Of a stretch of 64,000 nucleotides of DNA, positions 56,561-64,000 are shown in pieces. The stretch's first letter is position 1, and each line of letters opens with the position of its first letter. The position numbers and the translations under genes are program-made. The stretch lies in NCBI RefSeq assembly GCF_022095675.1, contig NZ_JAHYSG010000022.1, forward strand, positions 60,342 through 124,341, read 5' to 3'. This DNA is from Dactylosporangium sp. AC04546 (lineage in GTDB: Bacteria; Actinomycetota; Actinomycetes; Mycobacteriales; Micromonosporaceae). Below the pieces are notes generated by a model, which saw only the letters and a list, made by a program, of their open reading frames with translations, did not search any database and was not told the origin of the DNA.

Positions 56561-56808
56561 AAGCCACGCCCCTCCCCCGCCGGGTTGAGCTGGATCGGGC
56601 CGACGGTCCGCCCGCCCACCCCGCTCGCGGTGAGGACGAGGCGCACGTCGTACTCGATCGGGCGGCCGTCCGCGCGCAGGGCGCGGACGGTCACTCCGGT
56701 CGCGCCGTCCCCGGCGACCTCGAGCTTGAGGTCGCCGGGAACGTCGGCCCAGGCCGTGCTCGGCAAGCCGAGCACGATCAGGACCACGAGCAGTAGTGCA
56801 CGTTTCAC
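56308..56808 (-). CDS. Secreted, C-terminally membrane-anchored beta-domain protein
   Basis: A 166-residue protein with a signal peptide (KRALLLVVLIVLGLPSTAWA, cleavage near 21), an Ig-like or CopC/YtkA-like beta-sandwich domain (about 24-110, with VTVRALRADGRPIEYDVRLV and GTWTVVVTAPSPGTARAES), a Pro/Ala/Ser linker, and a C-terminal membrane span (LWVWGLVVAAAAAAFAVTAV) followed by RLRR, so it faces outside. The exact family is uncertain. Its GTG start overlaps the stop of the giant enzyme gene (GTGA), making it translationally coupled. Its 3' half is antisense to the extended tail of the EamA ORF. Confidence 0.78.
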   Translation of the reverse strand: MKRALLLVVLIVLGLPSTAWADVPGDLKLEVAGDGATGVTVRALRADGRPIEYDVRLVLTASGVGGRTVGPIQLNPAGEGRGFYSSGPVLTPGTWTVVVTAPSPGTARAESVVEARTAQTPPSPAAVAASPPRPSPSHLWVWGLVVAAAAAAFAVTAVVRLRRSSP

Positions 56809-59800
56809 AGCTTGCCGTTCTTCTTCAGCCGGTTCGGGTCCTCGTCCAGCCGGCCGGTGCCCTTCAGCGACTTGCCGGCGTTGGCCTTGACCCCGGCGTT
56901 GTTCGCCGGCGTGCCGCCGAGCCGGATCGTCATGGCGTCGGCGTCACGGATCAGCGTGTCGCGGACCTCGGCCTCGGGCACGAGCTTCGCGGTCAGCAGG
57001 TCACGGAACGCCTTCAGCTCCTTGAGGGCCTTGGTGTCGTTGCCGCTGGCCTCCGCCTTGCGGGCCTTCGACAACTGGTCCGAGAGCTGGGTGTACGCCT
57101 TGTTGGTCAGCCGGCTGGTCGCCTTGAACCGGTCCAGCAGGTTCTGCATGTCCCGGAACGAGGTGGTGACGAAGAACGTCACCGTGCTCGTCGTGGTGTT
57201 GCCGGCGTTGTCGGTGCCGACCACGACGAGCTGGTGCATGCCGAGGTCGAGCTCGTACATCGCCTGGAGCGTCCCGGTCTGGTACGCCCCGCCGTCGAGC
57301 GACCCGGTCACCGACTTCACGCCGGAGGTCGGATCGATCGCCTGCCAGGTGACCCGGACGTCCTGGCTGTCGCCGTACAGCTGGCCGTCGGCCAGGCCGG
57401 AGACGATGACCGTCGGCGCGGTGCCGTCGATCTTCAGGATCGCCGACTTGAGCGTCTCCACGTTGCCGGCACCGTCGGTCGACTTGTAGAGCAGCTCGTG
57501 CTGGCCGTTGCCGGTCACGTTCACCGGCGCGGTGTAGGCCGTCCAGGGGCCGCCGTCGAGCGACCACTCCACCTTCGACACGCCGGAGCCGGCGTCCGTG
57601 GCCGCGAGGGTCACGGGCGTGGCGCCCTGGTGCCAGCCGGCGTCCGAGGCCGGCGCGAACGAGGCGGTGGTGACCGGCGCGGTGGCGTCGATCTTCACCT
57701 CCTGGGTGCCCGGCGTGGAGACGTTGCCGGCCTTGTCGGTGGCCCGGTAGCGCACCTGGTGGGTGCCGTCACCGCTGATCGCGATCGGGGCGGTGTAGGC
57801 CGTCCAGGTGCTGTCGGCGTCGAGCTGGTACTCCACCTTGTCGACGCCCGAGCCGCCGGCGTTGTCGGTCGCCGTCAGCGTGACCTCGACCGGGCCGGTG
57901 TAGAAGCCACCCGTGGCCGTGCCGCTCACCGCGGCCGTCACGGACGGCGCCACGTTGTCAACCGCCGCCGTGGTCAGGCGGAAGTAGTCGAACGTCGCCG
58001 GCTTGGACGCCAGCTGCCCGGCACCCAGCGTGTAGAGGCCGATCTTCGCGTTGGCCGCGAGCGCCGCGTTCGTCAGCGTGGCGATCACCGTCCAGTTCGT
58101 GCCGTCGGCGGAGTAGCTGCCGGTGTAGGCGTTGCCGACCTTGGCGATGCGGAAGTACCACACGCCCGAGGTCAGGTTGCCCACGTTCGGCTGCGGATCC
58201 TGGACCGCGCCGCCGATCTCGCTGCGGAACTCGATCCGCCGCACCAGTGGGGAGGTGGGTGCGTTGTCGGCGAGGTAGTCCAGCTTCAGGTAGTTGTCGT
58301 CGTCCAGGTAGACGATCGGACCCGCCTGCTGGTACTGCTCGGTGAACAGCGAACCGTCGACCTTGGTCTCGATGGTCCAGTCACCCGCCGGGGCCTTCTG
58401 CAGGATGAAGTTCGACGGCCCGCTGTTGCCCGTGCCGTAGATGTCCCCGCTGGGAACGTCGATCTGCAGACCGCCGTTCACGATGCGGTACTTCGTGGAG
58501 TCCTCCCGCACGATCGCGTTCCACCGGCAGTGGTCCAGCGTGGACCCGGTGAACTCGTCGCTCGGCGCGATCCCGGTCGGCGCCTCGTCGGGCGACAGCT
58601 GGAACCAGTCGAACGCGGCGTTGACGACGGGCGCCGTGGTGTTGCCGTTCAACGCGAACAGGCCCACCCGCGGGTTGGCGATGCCGGCCAGCGCGGCCGA
58701 CCGCCCGACCGGGACGTACGTCGTGCCGTCGGCCGAGTAGGCCGCCGTCAGGTTCGTGCCGTCCGAGCTGAGCCGCACGTAGAACGTGTCGCCGGCCTGC
58801 GCCGCGATGGAGTCGGAGCCCTCGTTGCGCGGGGTGCCGGCCGTCTCGCGGATGAACTCGACCCGACGTGTGGTCGAGTGCAGCAGGTCCACCTTGGCGT
58901 AGTTGTCGTCGTCGCCGTACAGGATGATGCCCGCCTGCTGGTAGTTCGCCGTCGTCGGCAGGGTCACCTTCGCGGTGGCCTGCCAGGCGCCGGACGGCGC
59001 GGGCTGGACGACGAGGTTCGTCGCCCCGTTGGTGCCGCCGTAGAGGTCACCGACCGCGGTGGGCAGCAGCAGCGAGCCGCCGCTGACGGAGAACGTCTGG
59101 TTCTCCCGGACGACCGTCCACTTCGAACGGTCCAACGTGGACCCGAGGAAGTCGTCCGACCGCGCGCCGAAGCACGACGTGTTGGGCGCCTCGACCCGCA
59201 CGTTGACGCTGGCGTACCCCTTGGCCCCGCGCGCGTCGGTCACCGTCAGCGTCGCCGTGAAGTTGCCCGGCACCGTGTAGGTGTGGGTGGCGTTGGCGGT
59301 CGCCGCCGAGCCCCCGTCACCGAAGTCCCACGCGTAGGTGAGCGGGTTGTCACCCTCGGCGTCGGTCGCCGAGCCGGTGAACGACACCGCGAACGGCGCC
59401 GTGCCCGAGGTCGCCGCCGCGGAGGCGGTGACCACCGGCGGGGCGTTGTCCGTCACGCCGCGGCCGATGAAGTCAACCCAGTTGATGTTGTATCCGGCGC
59501 CGGAGCCCGTCGCGATGAAGAACAGCGGACCGGATGTCGTACTGCTGGTGATGGGCACGTCCAGATTGACGTACTGCTGCCAGCCACCCGTGCCGGGGAC
59601 CGCCACCGAGCCGACGACCGGCCCGTCGAGCGCGCCGGTGCGGATCTGGATCGTCCCGCCGTTGGCGTTGTTCGTCGCGGCCCGGATCCGCAGGCTGGTG
59701 ATGCCGGTCAGGTTCGTCGGGTTGAACGAGAACCAGTCACCCTCCTCGACGAATCCGATGTTCTGGAAGCCGCCCTGCGAGTCGCCGGTGGTCTCCCGCT

Positions 59801-62606
59801 GCACGCCCGGGTCACCGCCGGACGTCGAGCCCGGCACCCGGCCGGTCGCCGAGAAGTACTCGGCCTGCTTGCGCTTCGGCTGGAGCTGGATCAGCGAGCG
59901 CCCGGTGAGCGGCGCGGCGCCACCGGCACCGCCGTTGTCCACGTAGGACGCCTCGATGACCGCGAACACGTTCGCCTCGGCACCGTGGCCGCTGGCCAGC
60001 GACGTCTGGATCGAGCCGCTGCAGCCGGTCAGCTGGTTGAGCGGGTGGGCGTGCTCGTCGTGGCCCAGAAGGTACTGCACCTGGACGCGCGAGCAGTCGA
60101 CCTGACCGTCCTCCGGGTCGGTGACCGTGACCGTGAAGTTGATCTGGTCGCCCCACTCGTAGAAGCCGCCGCTCGGCGGCACCGTGATGGTGACCGTCGG
60201 CGCCGTGTTGCCCACGGTGACCAGCACGTTCGCCGTCCCGCTGCGACCCTCCGTGTCCGTCACGGTGAGCTGCGCGGTGAAGTTGCCGTTGGTCGTGTAG
60301 GTGTGCGTCGGGTTGGGCGAGGTGGAGGTACCGCCGTCGCCGAACGTCCACGCGTAGGTGATGGCCTGCCCGTCCGGGTCGCGGGAGCCCTGGCTGGAGA
60401 ACTGCACCGCCAGCGGGGCCGCGCCGCTCGTCGGCTGGGCGCTCGCCTGGGCGATCGGGGCGCGGTCGCCCGCGATGTAGTCGATGCGGTACACGCCGGA
60501 GTCGTCGTTGTTGCCGCCGAAGCCGGTGCCCCACTCGATGAGGTACAGCGCGCCGTCCGGGCCGAACTCCATGTCCATCGGCCGGATGGTGCTCATCCCC
60601 GCGAGCAGCTGGTTGATGTCCACAAGGGACTTGCCGTCCGGGGTGACCTGCATCGTGTACAGCTTGTTCTGGTTCCACTCACCGAAGATGGCCTTGCCGT
60701 CGTAGTACGCCGGCCACTTGCGCTCCGAGGTGGAGTTCGCGTCGTAGCGGTACGCCGGGCCACCCATCGGCGCCCCACCGCCACCGATCTCGGGGAAGCG
60801 CGGGTTGCCGTCGTAGTCGTAGTCGACCGTGGCCGGCTGGACCGGCGGCAGGTTGGTCAGGCCGGTGTTGTTCGGCGACTCGTTGACCGGCGCCGCGCAG
60901 TTGAACGCGGGGCCCGACGGGCCGGACGGGAAGGTGAAGTCGCGGTACGGCACGTTGTTGCCGGTGCAGTACGGCCAGCCGTAGTTGCCGGGCTGGACGA
61001 TGTTCCACTCCACCGTGTTGCCGGGGCCGCGGTTCGGGTCGGCCGAGCTCGCGTCGGGGCCGTAGTCGCCGACGTAGAGCGTGTTGGTCAGCGGGTCGAC
61101 GCCGATGCGGAACGGGTTGCGGAAGCCCATCGCGAAGATCTCGGGGCGGGTCTTCGCGGTACCGGCGGGGAAGAGGTTCCCGTTCGGGATCGTGTAGGTC
61201 CCGTCGGCCTGCGGCGTGATCCGCAGGACCTTGCCGCGCAGGTCGTTGGTGTTCGCCGAGCTGCGCTGGGCGTCGAAGTCCTGGCGACCGGCCCGCTCGT
61301 CGATCGGCGCGTACCCGCTGGACTCGAACGGGTTGGTGTTGTCGCCCGTCGCGAGGTACAGGTTGCCGTTGCTGTCGAACGTCATCGTGCCACCGGCGTG
61401 GCAGCACGTGTTGCGCTGCGTGTCGACCTGCAGGAGCTGCTTCTCGCTGGCCAGGTCGAGGGTGTCCCCGACGGCCGTGAAGCGGCTCAGCACGTTGCGC
61501 GGACCGCCGCCGTTGGGTGCGTAGTAGAGGTACACCCAGTGGTTCTGCGCGAAGTTCGGGTCGAGCGTGATGCCGAGCAGGCCGTCCTCGTTGCCGGTGA
61601 ACACCGGGATCGTGGCGGCCGTGACGGTGGTGTGCGTGTCCGGCTTGACGATCTGCACGCGCCCGTCACGCTCGATGTAGAAGACCCGCCCGTCGGGGGC
61701 GATGTCCAGCTCCATCGGGTTGTTGGTGTTGCTGTCCAGCGTCACCTTCTCGAAGCTGCTGGTCAGCGTGGCGCTGCAGTCGGACTTGACGACGCCGGCC
61801 GCGGTCTGGATGCCGCCGAGGAGGTGGCTCAGGAACAGCGGGTCGGTGTAGGACGCCTGGGTGTGGCCGGCGCCGGTGTACCAGGAGCGGCCGCCGTCGT
61901 AGTCACGGCACCAGGAGAAGGGGTGGTCTGCCCCCATCGCACCGGAGCCCGGCGTGTAGGTCGTCTCGTCGAGGCTGGCCAGCACGTGGACCTTCCCGCG
62001 CGGGTTGGCGCGGAAGTTGTACCACTCGTCGAACCGGCTCCACTTCTGCGGAAGGTCCTTCGTCGACGGGTGAGCCGGGTCCTCGACCTTGATGGTCGCC
62101 TGCTGCTGGTCGGGGTGGCTGGTGAAGTACGCGCCCACGAGCTCGCCGTACCACGCCCAGTCGTACTCGGTGTCGGACGCGGCGTGCACGCCCGCGTAGC
62201 CACCACCGGCGCGGATGTACCGCTCGAACGCCGCCTGCTGCTCGGCGTTGAGCACGTCGCCGGTCGTCGACAGGAAGATGACGACCTCATACTTGGCGAG
62301 GTTCGCGTCGGTGAAGGCCGCCGCGTCCTCGGTGGTGTCGACGGTGAAGTTGTTGGCCGCGCCGAGCTGCTGGATCGCGGTGATACCGGCCGGGATGGAA
62401 TCGTGGCGGAACCCGGCGGTCTTGGAGAACACCAGGGCATCGAACGGATCGGCCGCGACCTGCACCTGCGGGACGCCGGGCGCGGCGGGGGCTTGGGCTG
62501 GCGCTGCCTGGGCCGAGGCTGGCAGCGCGACCGCCGCTCCTGCTGCGAGCAGGAGGACGGCACTACTGAGCAAGGCGCGGGATGCGCGCCTTCGGACCTT
62601 GAACAC
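56805..62606 (-). CDS. Giant secreted ThuA / PQQ-type sugar dehydrogenase / PKD / CBM6 multidomain protein
   Basis: A 1,933-residue exported protein. Order: signal peptide (about 1-35, RALLSSAVLLLAAGAAVALP), ThuA-like domain (about 50-270, with GFRHDSIPAGITAIQ and GGGYAGVHAASDTEY), glucose/sorbosone dehydrogenase propeller (about 285-710, with CCHAGGTMTFDSNGNLYLATGD and YLIEWGTGFGGNNDD), PKD 1 (about 715-797, YAWTFGDGGTST), CBM6-like domain (about 914-1049), PKD 2 (about 1055-1132), two laminin-G/DUF1349-type domains (about 1140-1335, 1345-1545), three OmpL47/Ig-like repeats (about 1552-1812) and a FIMAH-like C-terminal helical domain (about 1816-1902). It probably binds polysaccharide and oxidises sugars outside the cell. 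The GTG at 62606 has an AGGAG site; extension to 62762 is not supported. Confidence 0.92.
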   Translation of the reverse strand: MFKVRRRASRALLSSAVLLLAAGAAVALPASAQAAPAQAPAAPGVPQVQVAADPFDALVFSKTAGFRHDSIPAGITAIQQLGAANNFTVDTTEDAAAFTDANLAKYEVVIFLSTTGDVLNAEQQAAFERYIRAGGGYAGVHAASDTEYDWAWYGELVGAYFTSHPDQQQATIKVEDPAHPSTKDLPQKWSRFDEWYNFRANPRGKVHVLASLDETTYTPGSGAMGADHPFSWCRDYDGGRSWYTGAGHTQASYTDPLFLSHLLGGIQTAAGVVKSDCSATLTSSFEKVTLDSNTNNPMELDIAPDGRVFYIERDGRVQIVKPDTHTTVTAATIPVFTGNEDGLLGITLDPNFAQNHWVYLYYAPNGGGPRNVLSRFTAVGDTLDLASEKQLLQVDTQRNTCCHAGGTMTFDSNGNLYLATGDNTNPFESSGYAPIDERAGRQDFDAQRSSANTNDLRGKVLRITPQADGTYTIPNGNLFPAGTAKTRPEIFAMGFRNPFRIGVDPLTNTLYVGDYGPDASSADPNRGPGNTVEWNIVQPGNYGWPYCTGNNVPYRDFTFPSGPSGPAFNCAAPVNESPNNTGLTNLPPVQPATVDYDYDGNPRFPEIGGGGAPMGGPAYRYDANSTSERKWPAYYDGKAIFGEWNQNKLYTMQVTPDGKSLVDINQLLAGMSTIRPMDMEFGPDGALYLIEWGTGFGGNNDDSGVYRIDYIAGDRAPIAQASAQPTSGAAPLAVQFSSQGSRDPDGQAITYAWTFGDGGTSTSPNPTHTYTTNGNFTAQLTVTDTEGRSGTANVLVTVGNTAPTVTITVPPSGGFYEWGDQINFTVTVTDPEDGQVDCSRVQVQYLLGHDEHAHPLNQLTGCSGSIQTSLASGHGAEANVFAVIEASYVDNGGAGGAAPLTGRSLIQLQPKRKQAEYFSATGRVPGSTSGGDPGVQRETTGDSQGGFQNIGFVEEGDWFSFNPTNLTGITSLRIRAATNNANGGTIQIRTGALDGPVVGSVAVPGTGGWQQYVNLDVPITSSTTSGPLFFIATGSGAGYNINWVDFIGRGVTDNAPPVVTASAAATSGTAPFAVSFTGSATDAEGDNPLTYAWDFGDGGSAATANATHTYTVPGNFTATLTVTDARGAKGYASVNVRVEAPNTSCFGARSDDFLGSTLDRSKWTVVRENQTFSVSGGSLLLPTAVGDLYGGTNGATNLVVQPAPSGAWQATAKVTLPTTANYQQAGIILYGDDDNYAKVDLLHSTTRRVEFIRETAGTPRNEGSDSIAAQAGDTFYVRLSSDGTNLTAAYSADGTTYVPVGRSAALAGIANPRVGLFALNGNTTAPVVNAAFDWFQLSPDEAPTGIAPSDEFTGSTLDHCRWNAIVREDSTKYRIVNGGLQIDVPSGDIYGTGNSGPSNFILQKAPAGDWTIETKVDGSLFTEQYQQAGPIVYLDDDNYLKLDYLADNAPTSPLVRRIEFRSEIGGAVQDPQPNVGNLTSGVWYFRIAKVGNAYTGSYSADGTNWTVIATLTNAALAANAKIGLYTLGAGQLASKPATFDYFRLTTAAVDNVAPSVTAAVSGTATGGFYTGPVEVTLTATDNAGGSGVDKVEYQLDADSTWTAYTAPIAISGDGTHQVRYRATDKAGNVSTPGTQEVKIDATAPVTTASFAPASDAGWHQGATPVTLAATDAGSGVSKVEWSLDGGPWTAYTAPVNVTGNGQHELLYKSTDGAGNVETLKSAILKIDGTAPTVIVSGLADGQLYGDSQDVRVTWQAIDPTSGVKSVTGSLDGGAYQTGTLQAMYELDLGMHQLVVVGTDNAGNTTTSTVTFFVTTSFRDMQNLLDRFKATSRLTNKAYTQLSDQLSKARKAEASGNDTKALKELKAFRDLLTAKLVPEAEVRDTLIRDADAMTIRLGGTPANNAGVKANAGKSLKGTGRLDEDPNRLKKNGKL

Positions 62607-62812
62607 GGAGCTCCTTGTGCTGGGGTGAAGACACGAGGTCGCTTCGCGCAGACGGTCGCCGATACCGCTGAGCATCTTCAGTTGTGTTTCGTGGTGCCCG
62701 GCCCGGACGTTCCCGCCGAGGATCGCCTGAGCCGCAGGGTGGTTCGTTGTGTTGCCTAACAAACTAGCGCCGCACGTGCACGCAGGGAAGGGCCCATCCG
62801 ACCATTTCCTTT

Positions 62813-62834
62813 AACTGGGAGATATATTCCAGTT
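62813..62834. promoter_or_regulatory. Palindrome around the -10 of the winged-helix/nucleotidyltransferase gene
   Basis: AACTGG (62813-62818) and CCAGTT (62829-62834) form an inverted repeat around the -10-like TATATT (62823-62828). The ATG follows directly at 62835, so the transcript should be leaderless. The arrangement suggests autorepression. Confidence 0.6.
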
Positions 62835-63434
62835 ATGCGAAGTCAAGCGCCGAGCCTCCTGCCGATCTTCCGATCGCGCCACCAGGCCGACCTGCTCGCC
62901 TGGCTCTACCTGCACCCGGACGCCGAGTTCCAGGCGATCGACCTGGCCAACCGGCTCGGCATCCCGCCGTCGACCCTGCACCGTGAGCTGCAGCGCCTGA
63001 TCGACGCCGGCCTGCTGCGGGACCGCACGGTCGGGCGTTCCCGCCTGCTCCGCGCGGCCGTCGACCACCCGGCCGCCGAGCCGTTGACCCGGCTGCTGAC
63101 CGTGTCGTTCGGACCGCCCGCCGTGGTCAACGAGGCCTTCGCGGACGTGCCGGGCGTCGAGGGTCTGTACGTCTTCGGCTCCTGGGCCGCCCGCTACTTC
63201 GGCCGGCCGGGAGCGGCCCCGAACGACGTCGACGTTCTGGTGGTGGGCAGCCCGGCCCGAGCCGACGTCTACGCCGCCGCTGACGCGGCGCAGGAACGCC
63301 TCGCACTCCCGGTGAACCCGACGATCCGGACTCCGCAGCAGTGGCATGATGCATCGGACGGTTTGGTGCGCGAGATCAAGGCCTCGCCATACGTCACGCT
63401 CATCACCCCCGACGCCGCCCCGCCCACGGCGTGA
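62835..63434 (+). CDS. Winged-helix DNA-binding protein fused to a nucleotidyltransferase-like domain
   Basis: A 199-residue protein. The N-terminal half (about 8-75) is a winged helix-turn-helix (QADLLAWLYLHPDAEFQAID, then LANRLGIPPSTLHRELQRLIDAGLL). The C-terminal half (about 95-190) resembles a minimal nucleotidyltransferase: GLYVFGSWAARYFGRPG, then NDVDVLVVGSP with the G-S and D-x-D metal motif. Similar fusions occur in archaea and actinobacteria as probable transcription factors; nucleotidyl transfer is not shown. It could be the regulator or antitoxin-like part of a system, but no HEPN partner gene is adjacent. Its promoter contains an own-operator-like palindrome. Confidence 0.85.
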   Translation: MRSQAPSLLPIFRSRHQADLLAWLYLHPDAEFQAIDLANRLGIPPSTLHRELQRLIDAGLLRDRTVGRSRLLRAAVDHPAAEPLTRLLTVSFGPPAVVNEAFADVPGVEGLYVFGSWAARYFGRPGAAPNDVDVLVVGSPARADVYAAADAAQERLALPVNPTIRTPQQWHDASDGLVREIKASPYVTLITPDAAPPTA

Positions 63435-63454
63435 CGCCCTGCAGGGACCAACCC

Positions 63455-63571
63455 ATGCCCGGCCCGCACGAGGAGACCACCACCCCGGTGGAGGCCGGGC
63501 AGGCGCACGAGCGGGCCGACGAGATCATCCAGGCCGCGGAGAAGGTGCTGGCGTACCTCGGGTTCTTCTGA
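63455..63571 (+). CDS. 38-residue small ORF downstream of the nucleotidyltransferase gene
   Basis: MPGPHEETTTPVEAGQAHER is followed by ADEIIQAAEKVLAYLGFF and a TGA. An AGGGA ribosome-site-like sequence stands eight bases before the ATG, and the gene begins 20 bp after the winged-helix/nucleotidyltransferase stop. The C-terminal half would form an amphipathic helix. It may be a small partner protein or a chance ORF; its size is below the range where coding can be judged well. Confidence 0.4.
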   Translation: MPGPHEETTTPVEAGQAHERADEIIQAAEKVLAYLGFF

Positions 63572-63579
63572 GCGGAGGC

Positions 63580-64000
63580 CTAGAAGGCGAGCAGGTTCCA
63601 GCGTTGGTTCGAGGCGGCCGAGCAGTCCCAGATGATCAGGCGGGTGCCGGCGCCCGTGCCGCCGTTCTCGGCGTCCAGGCAGCGGCCCGAGTTCGGGTTC
63701 ATCCAGGTCTTGTCCGCGCGGATGACCCACTTCTGGGCCGGGGTGCCGTTGCAGCCGTACGCCTGGACGAGCGTGCGGTTGGCCGTGCCCGCGTTCTGGA
63801 CGTCCAGGCACAGGCCGTCGGCGCGGACGGTGCCGTCCGACCGGACCTCCCAGTGCTGGTTGCTCCGGCCGTCGCAGGTGTCCAGCACCACGCGGTTGTT
63901 GTCACCCGAGCGGTACTCGACGCACTTGTTCGAGCCCACGCCGACCACCCGGCCGGTGACTGGCGGAGGCGGGGGCTCGAACAAGTGCGTCGAGTACCGC
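63580..64000 (-). CDS. Ricin-type beta-trefoil lectin domain protein, C-terminal part (5' end missing)
   Basis: About 135 residues are visible before the window edge. After a Pro-rich linker (EPPPPPV) a CBM13/ricin-B-type beta-trefoil follows, with three repeats marked by CVEYRSGDNNRVVLDTCDG, CLDVQNAGTANRTLVQAYG and CLDAENGGTGAGTRLIIWDC, each with the Q-x-W element (NQHWEV, AQKWVI, NQRWNL). It binds carbohydrate, typically galactose/xylan types, as an appendage of a secreted enzyme whose catalytic part is not in the window. The first ~10 codons before the linker fall in a perfect 28-bp inverted copy of downstream sequence (63973-64000), so that part may be artefactual. Confidence 0.85.
   Translation of the reverse strand, partial: RYSTHLFEPPPPPVTGRVVGVGSNKCVEYRSGDNNRVVLDTCDGRSNQHWEVRSDGTVRADGLCLDVQNAGTANRTLVQAYGCNGTPAQKWVIRADKTWMNPNSGRCLDAENGGTGAGTRLIIWDCSAASNQRWNLLAF
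63910..64000. repeat. Perfect 28-bp inverted repeat at the right window edge
   Basis: GCGGTACTCGACGCACTTGT and the next eight bases (63910-63937) reappear as an exact reverse complement at 63973-64000, separated by 35 bp. The right copy ends at the last base of the window. Inside a coding sequence such a fold-back is unexpected and may mark a chimeric read or contig end. Confidence 0.9.

Noticed and set aside
56796..62759. A 1,987-codon plus-strand open frame antisense to the giant ThuA/dehydrogenase gene
   Set aside because: It mirrors the minus-strand gene over its full length, has a low-information Val/Arg/Gly-rich composition and no domain. High-GC genes commonly leave an antisense frame open.

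Overview
The window is high-GC, densely packed actinobacterial DNA. Gene content (Ser/Thr kinase with extracellular tail, UdgX, Cdc48-like AAA ATPase, GpgS, DUF3263, ricin-type lectin, frequent GTG/TTG and apparently leaderless starts) fits a filamentous actinomycete, most probably Micromonosporaceae; the genus cannot be fixed from the sequence alone. No rRNA, tRNA, CRISPR array or complete transposase gene was seen. The last bases form a perfect fold-back, so the right edge may be a contig end.

Layout. 1-4.2 kb: end of a TPR protein, a transmembrane Ser/Thr kinase, UdgX and an HD hydrolase. 4.1-6.6 kb: bacterioferritin and its ferredoxin behind an IdeR/DtxR-type box, a DUF4031 protein and a GlcD-type flavoprotein. 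6.6-16.6 kb: a peptide uptake and breakdown locus. Leftward it carries an M19 dipeptidase, a family-5 binding lipoprotein, two permeases, an M24 enzyme with altered metal ligands, an S33-type hydrolase and a double-module Lrp regulator; the two ATPases are divergent. 16.6-25.9 kb: GlpD, an SRPBCC protein, a CrtI-like oxidoreductase, a subtilase fused to about ten membrane segments, a double GNAT protein and a canonical M19 dipeptidase. 26-28.3 kb: groEL under two CIRCE operators, then a cold-shock protein.

28.5-36.4 kb: PaaN, an MFS exporter with a divergent winged-helix regulator, a double GNAT protein, threonine synthase behind a SAM-I riboswitch, GpgS and a small membrane protein. 36.4-42.7 kb: an ABC-2 permease coupled to a large fusion of an exported S15/CocE-like hydrolase with a cytoplasmic ABC ATPase, then the Cdc48-like ATPase (Cpa type) and DUF3263, followed by a MITE-like element with 20-bp perfect inverted termini. 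43-46 kb: an amino-sugar unit (DeoR regulator, ROK kinase, NagA). 46-56.8 kb: PAP2 phosphatase, secreted trypsin-like protease, channel-like double-RCK protein, repeat-rich secreted protein, DUF1684, desaturase, lactonase, a coiled-coil membrane protein, and an EamA transporter behind a leader peptide and structured leader.

56.3-64 kb: a secreted membrane-anchored protein coupled to a 1,933-residue secreted ThuA/PQQ-type sugar dehydrogenase with PKD, CBM6, laminin-G-like, Ig-like and FIMAH modules, then a winged-helix/nucleotidyltransferase protein, a 38-residue ORF and a partial ricin-type lectin. Common themes are peptide and sugar scavenging with secreted enzymes, RNA- or operator-level control of single genes, and small intergenic palindromes.
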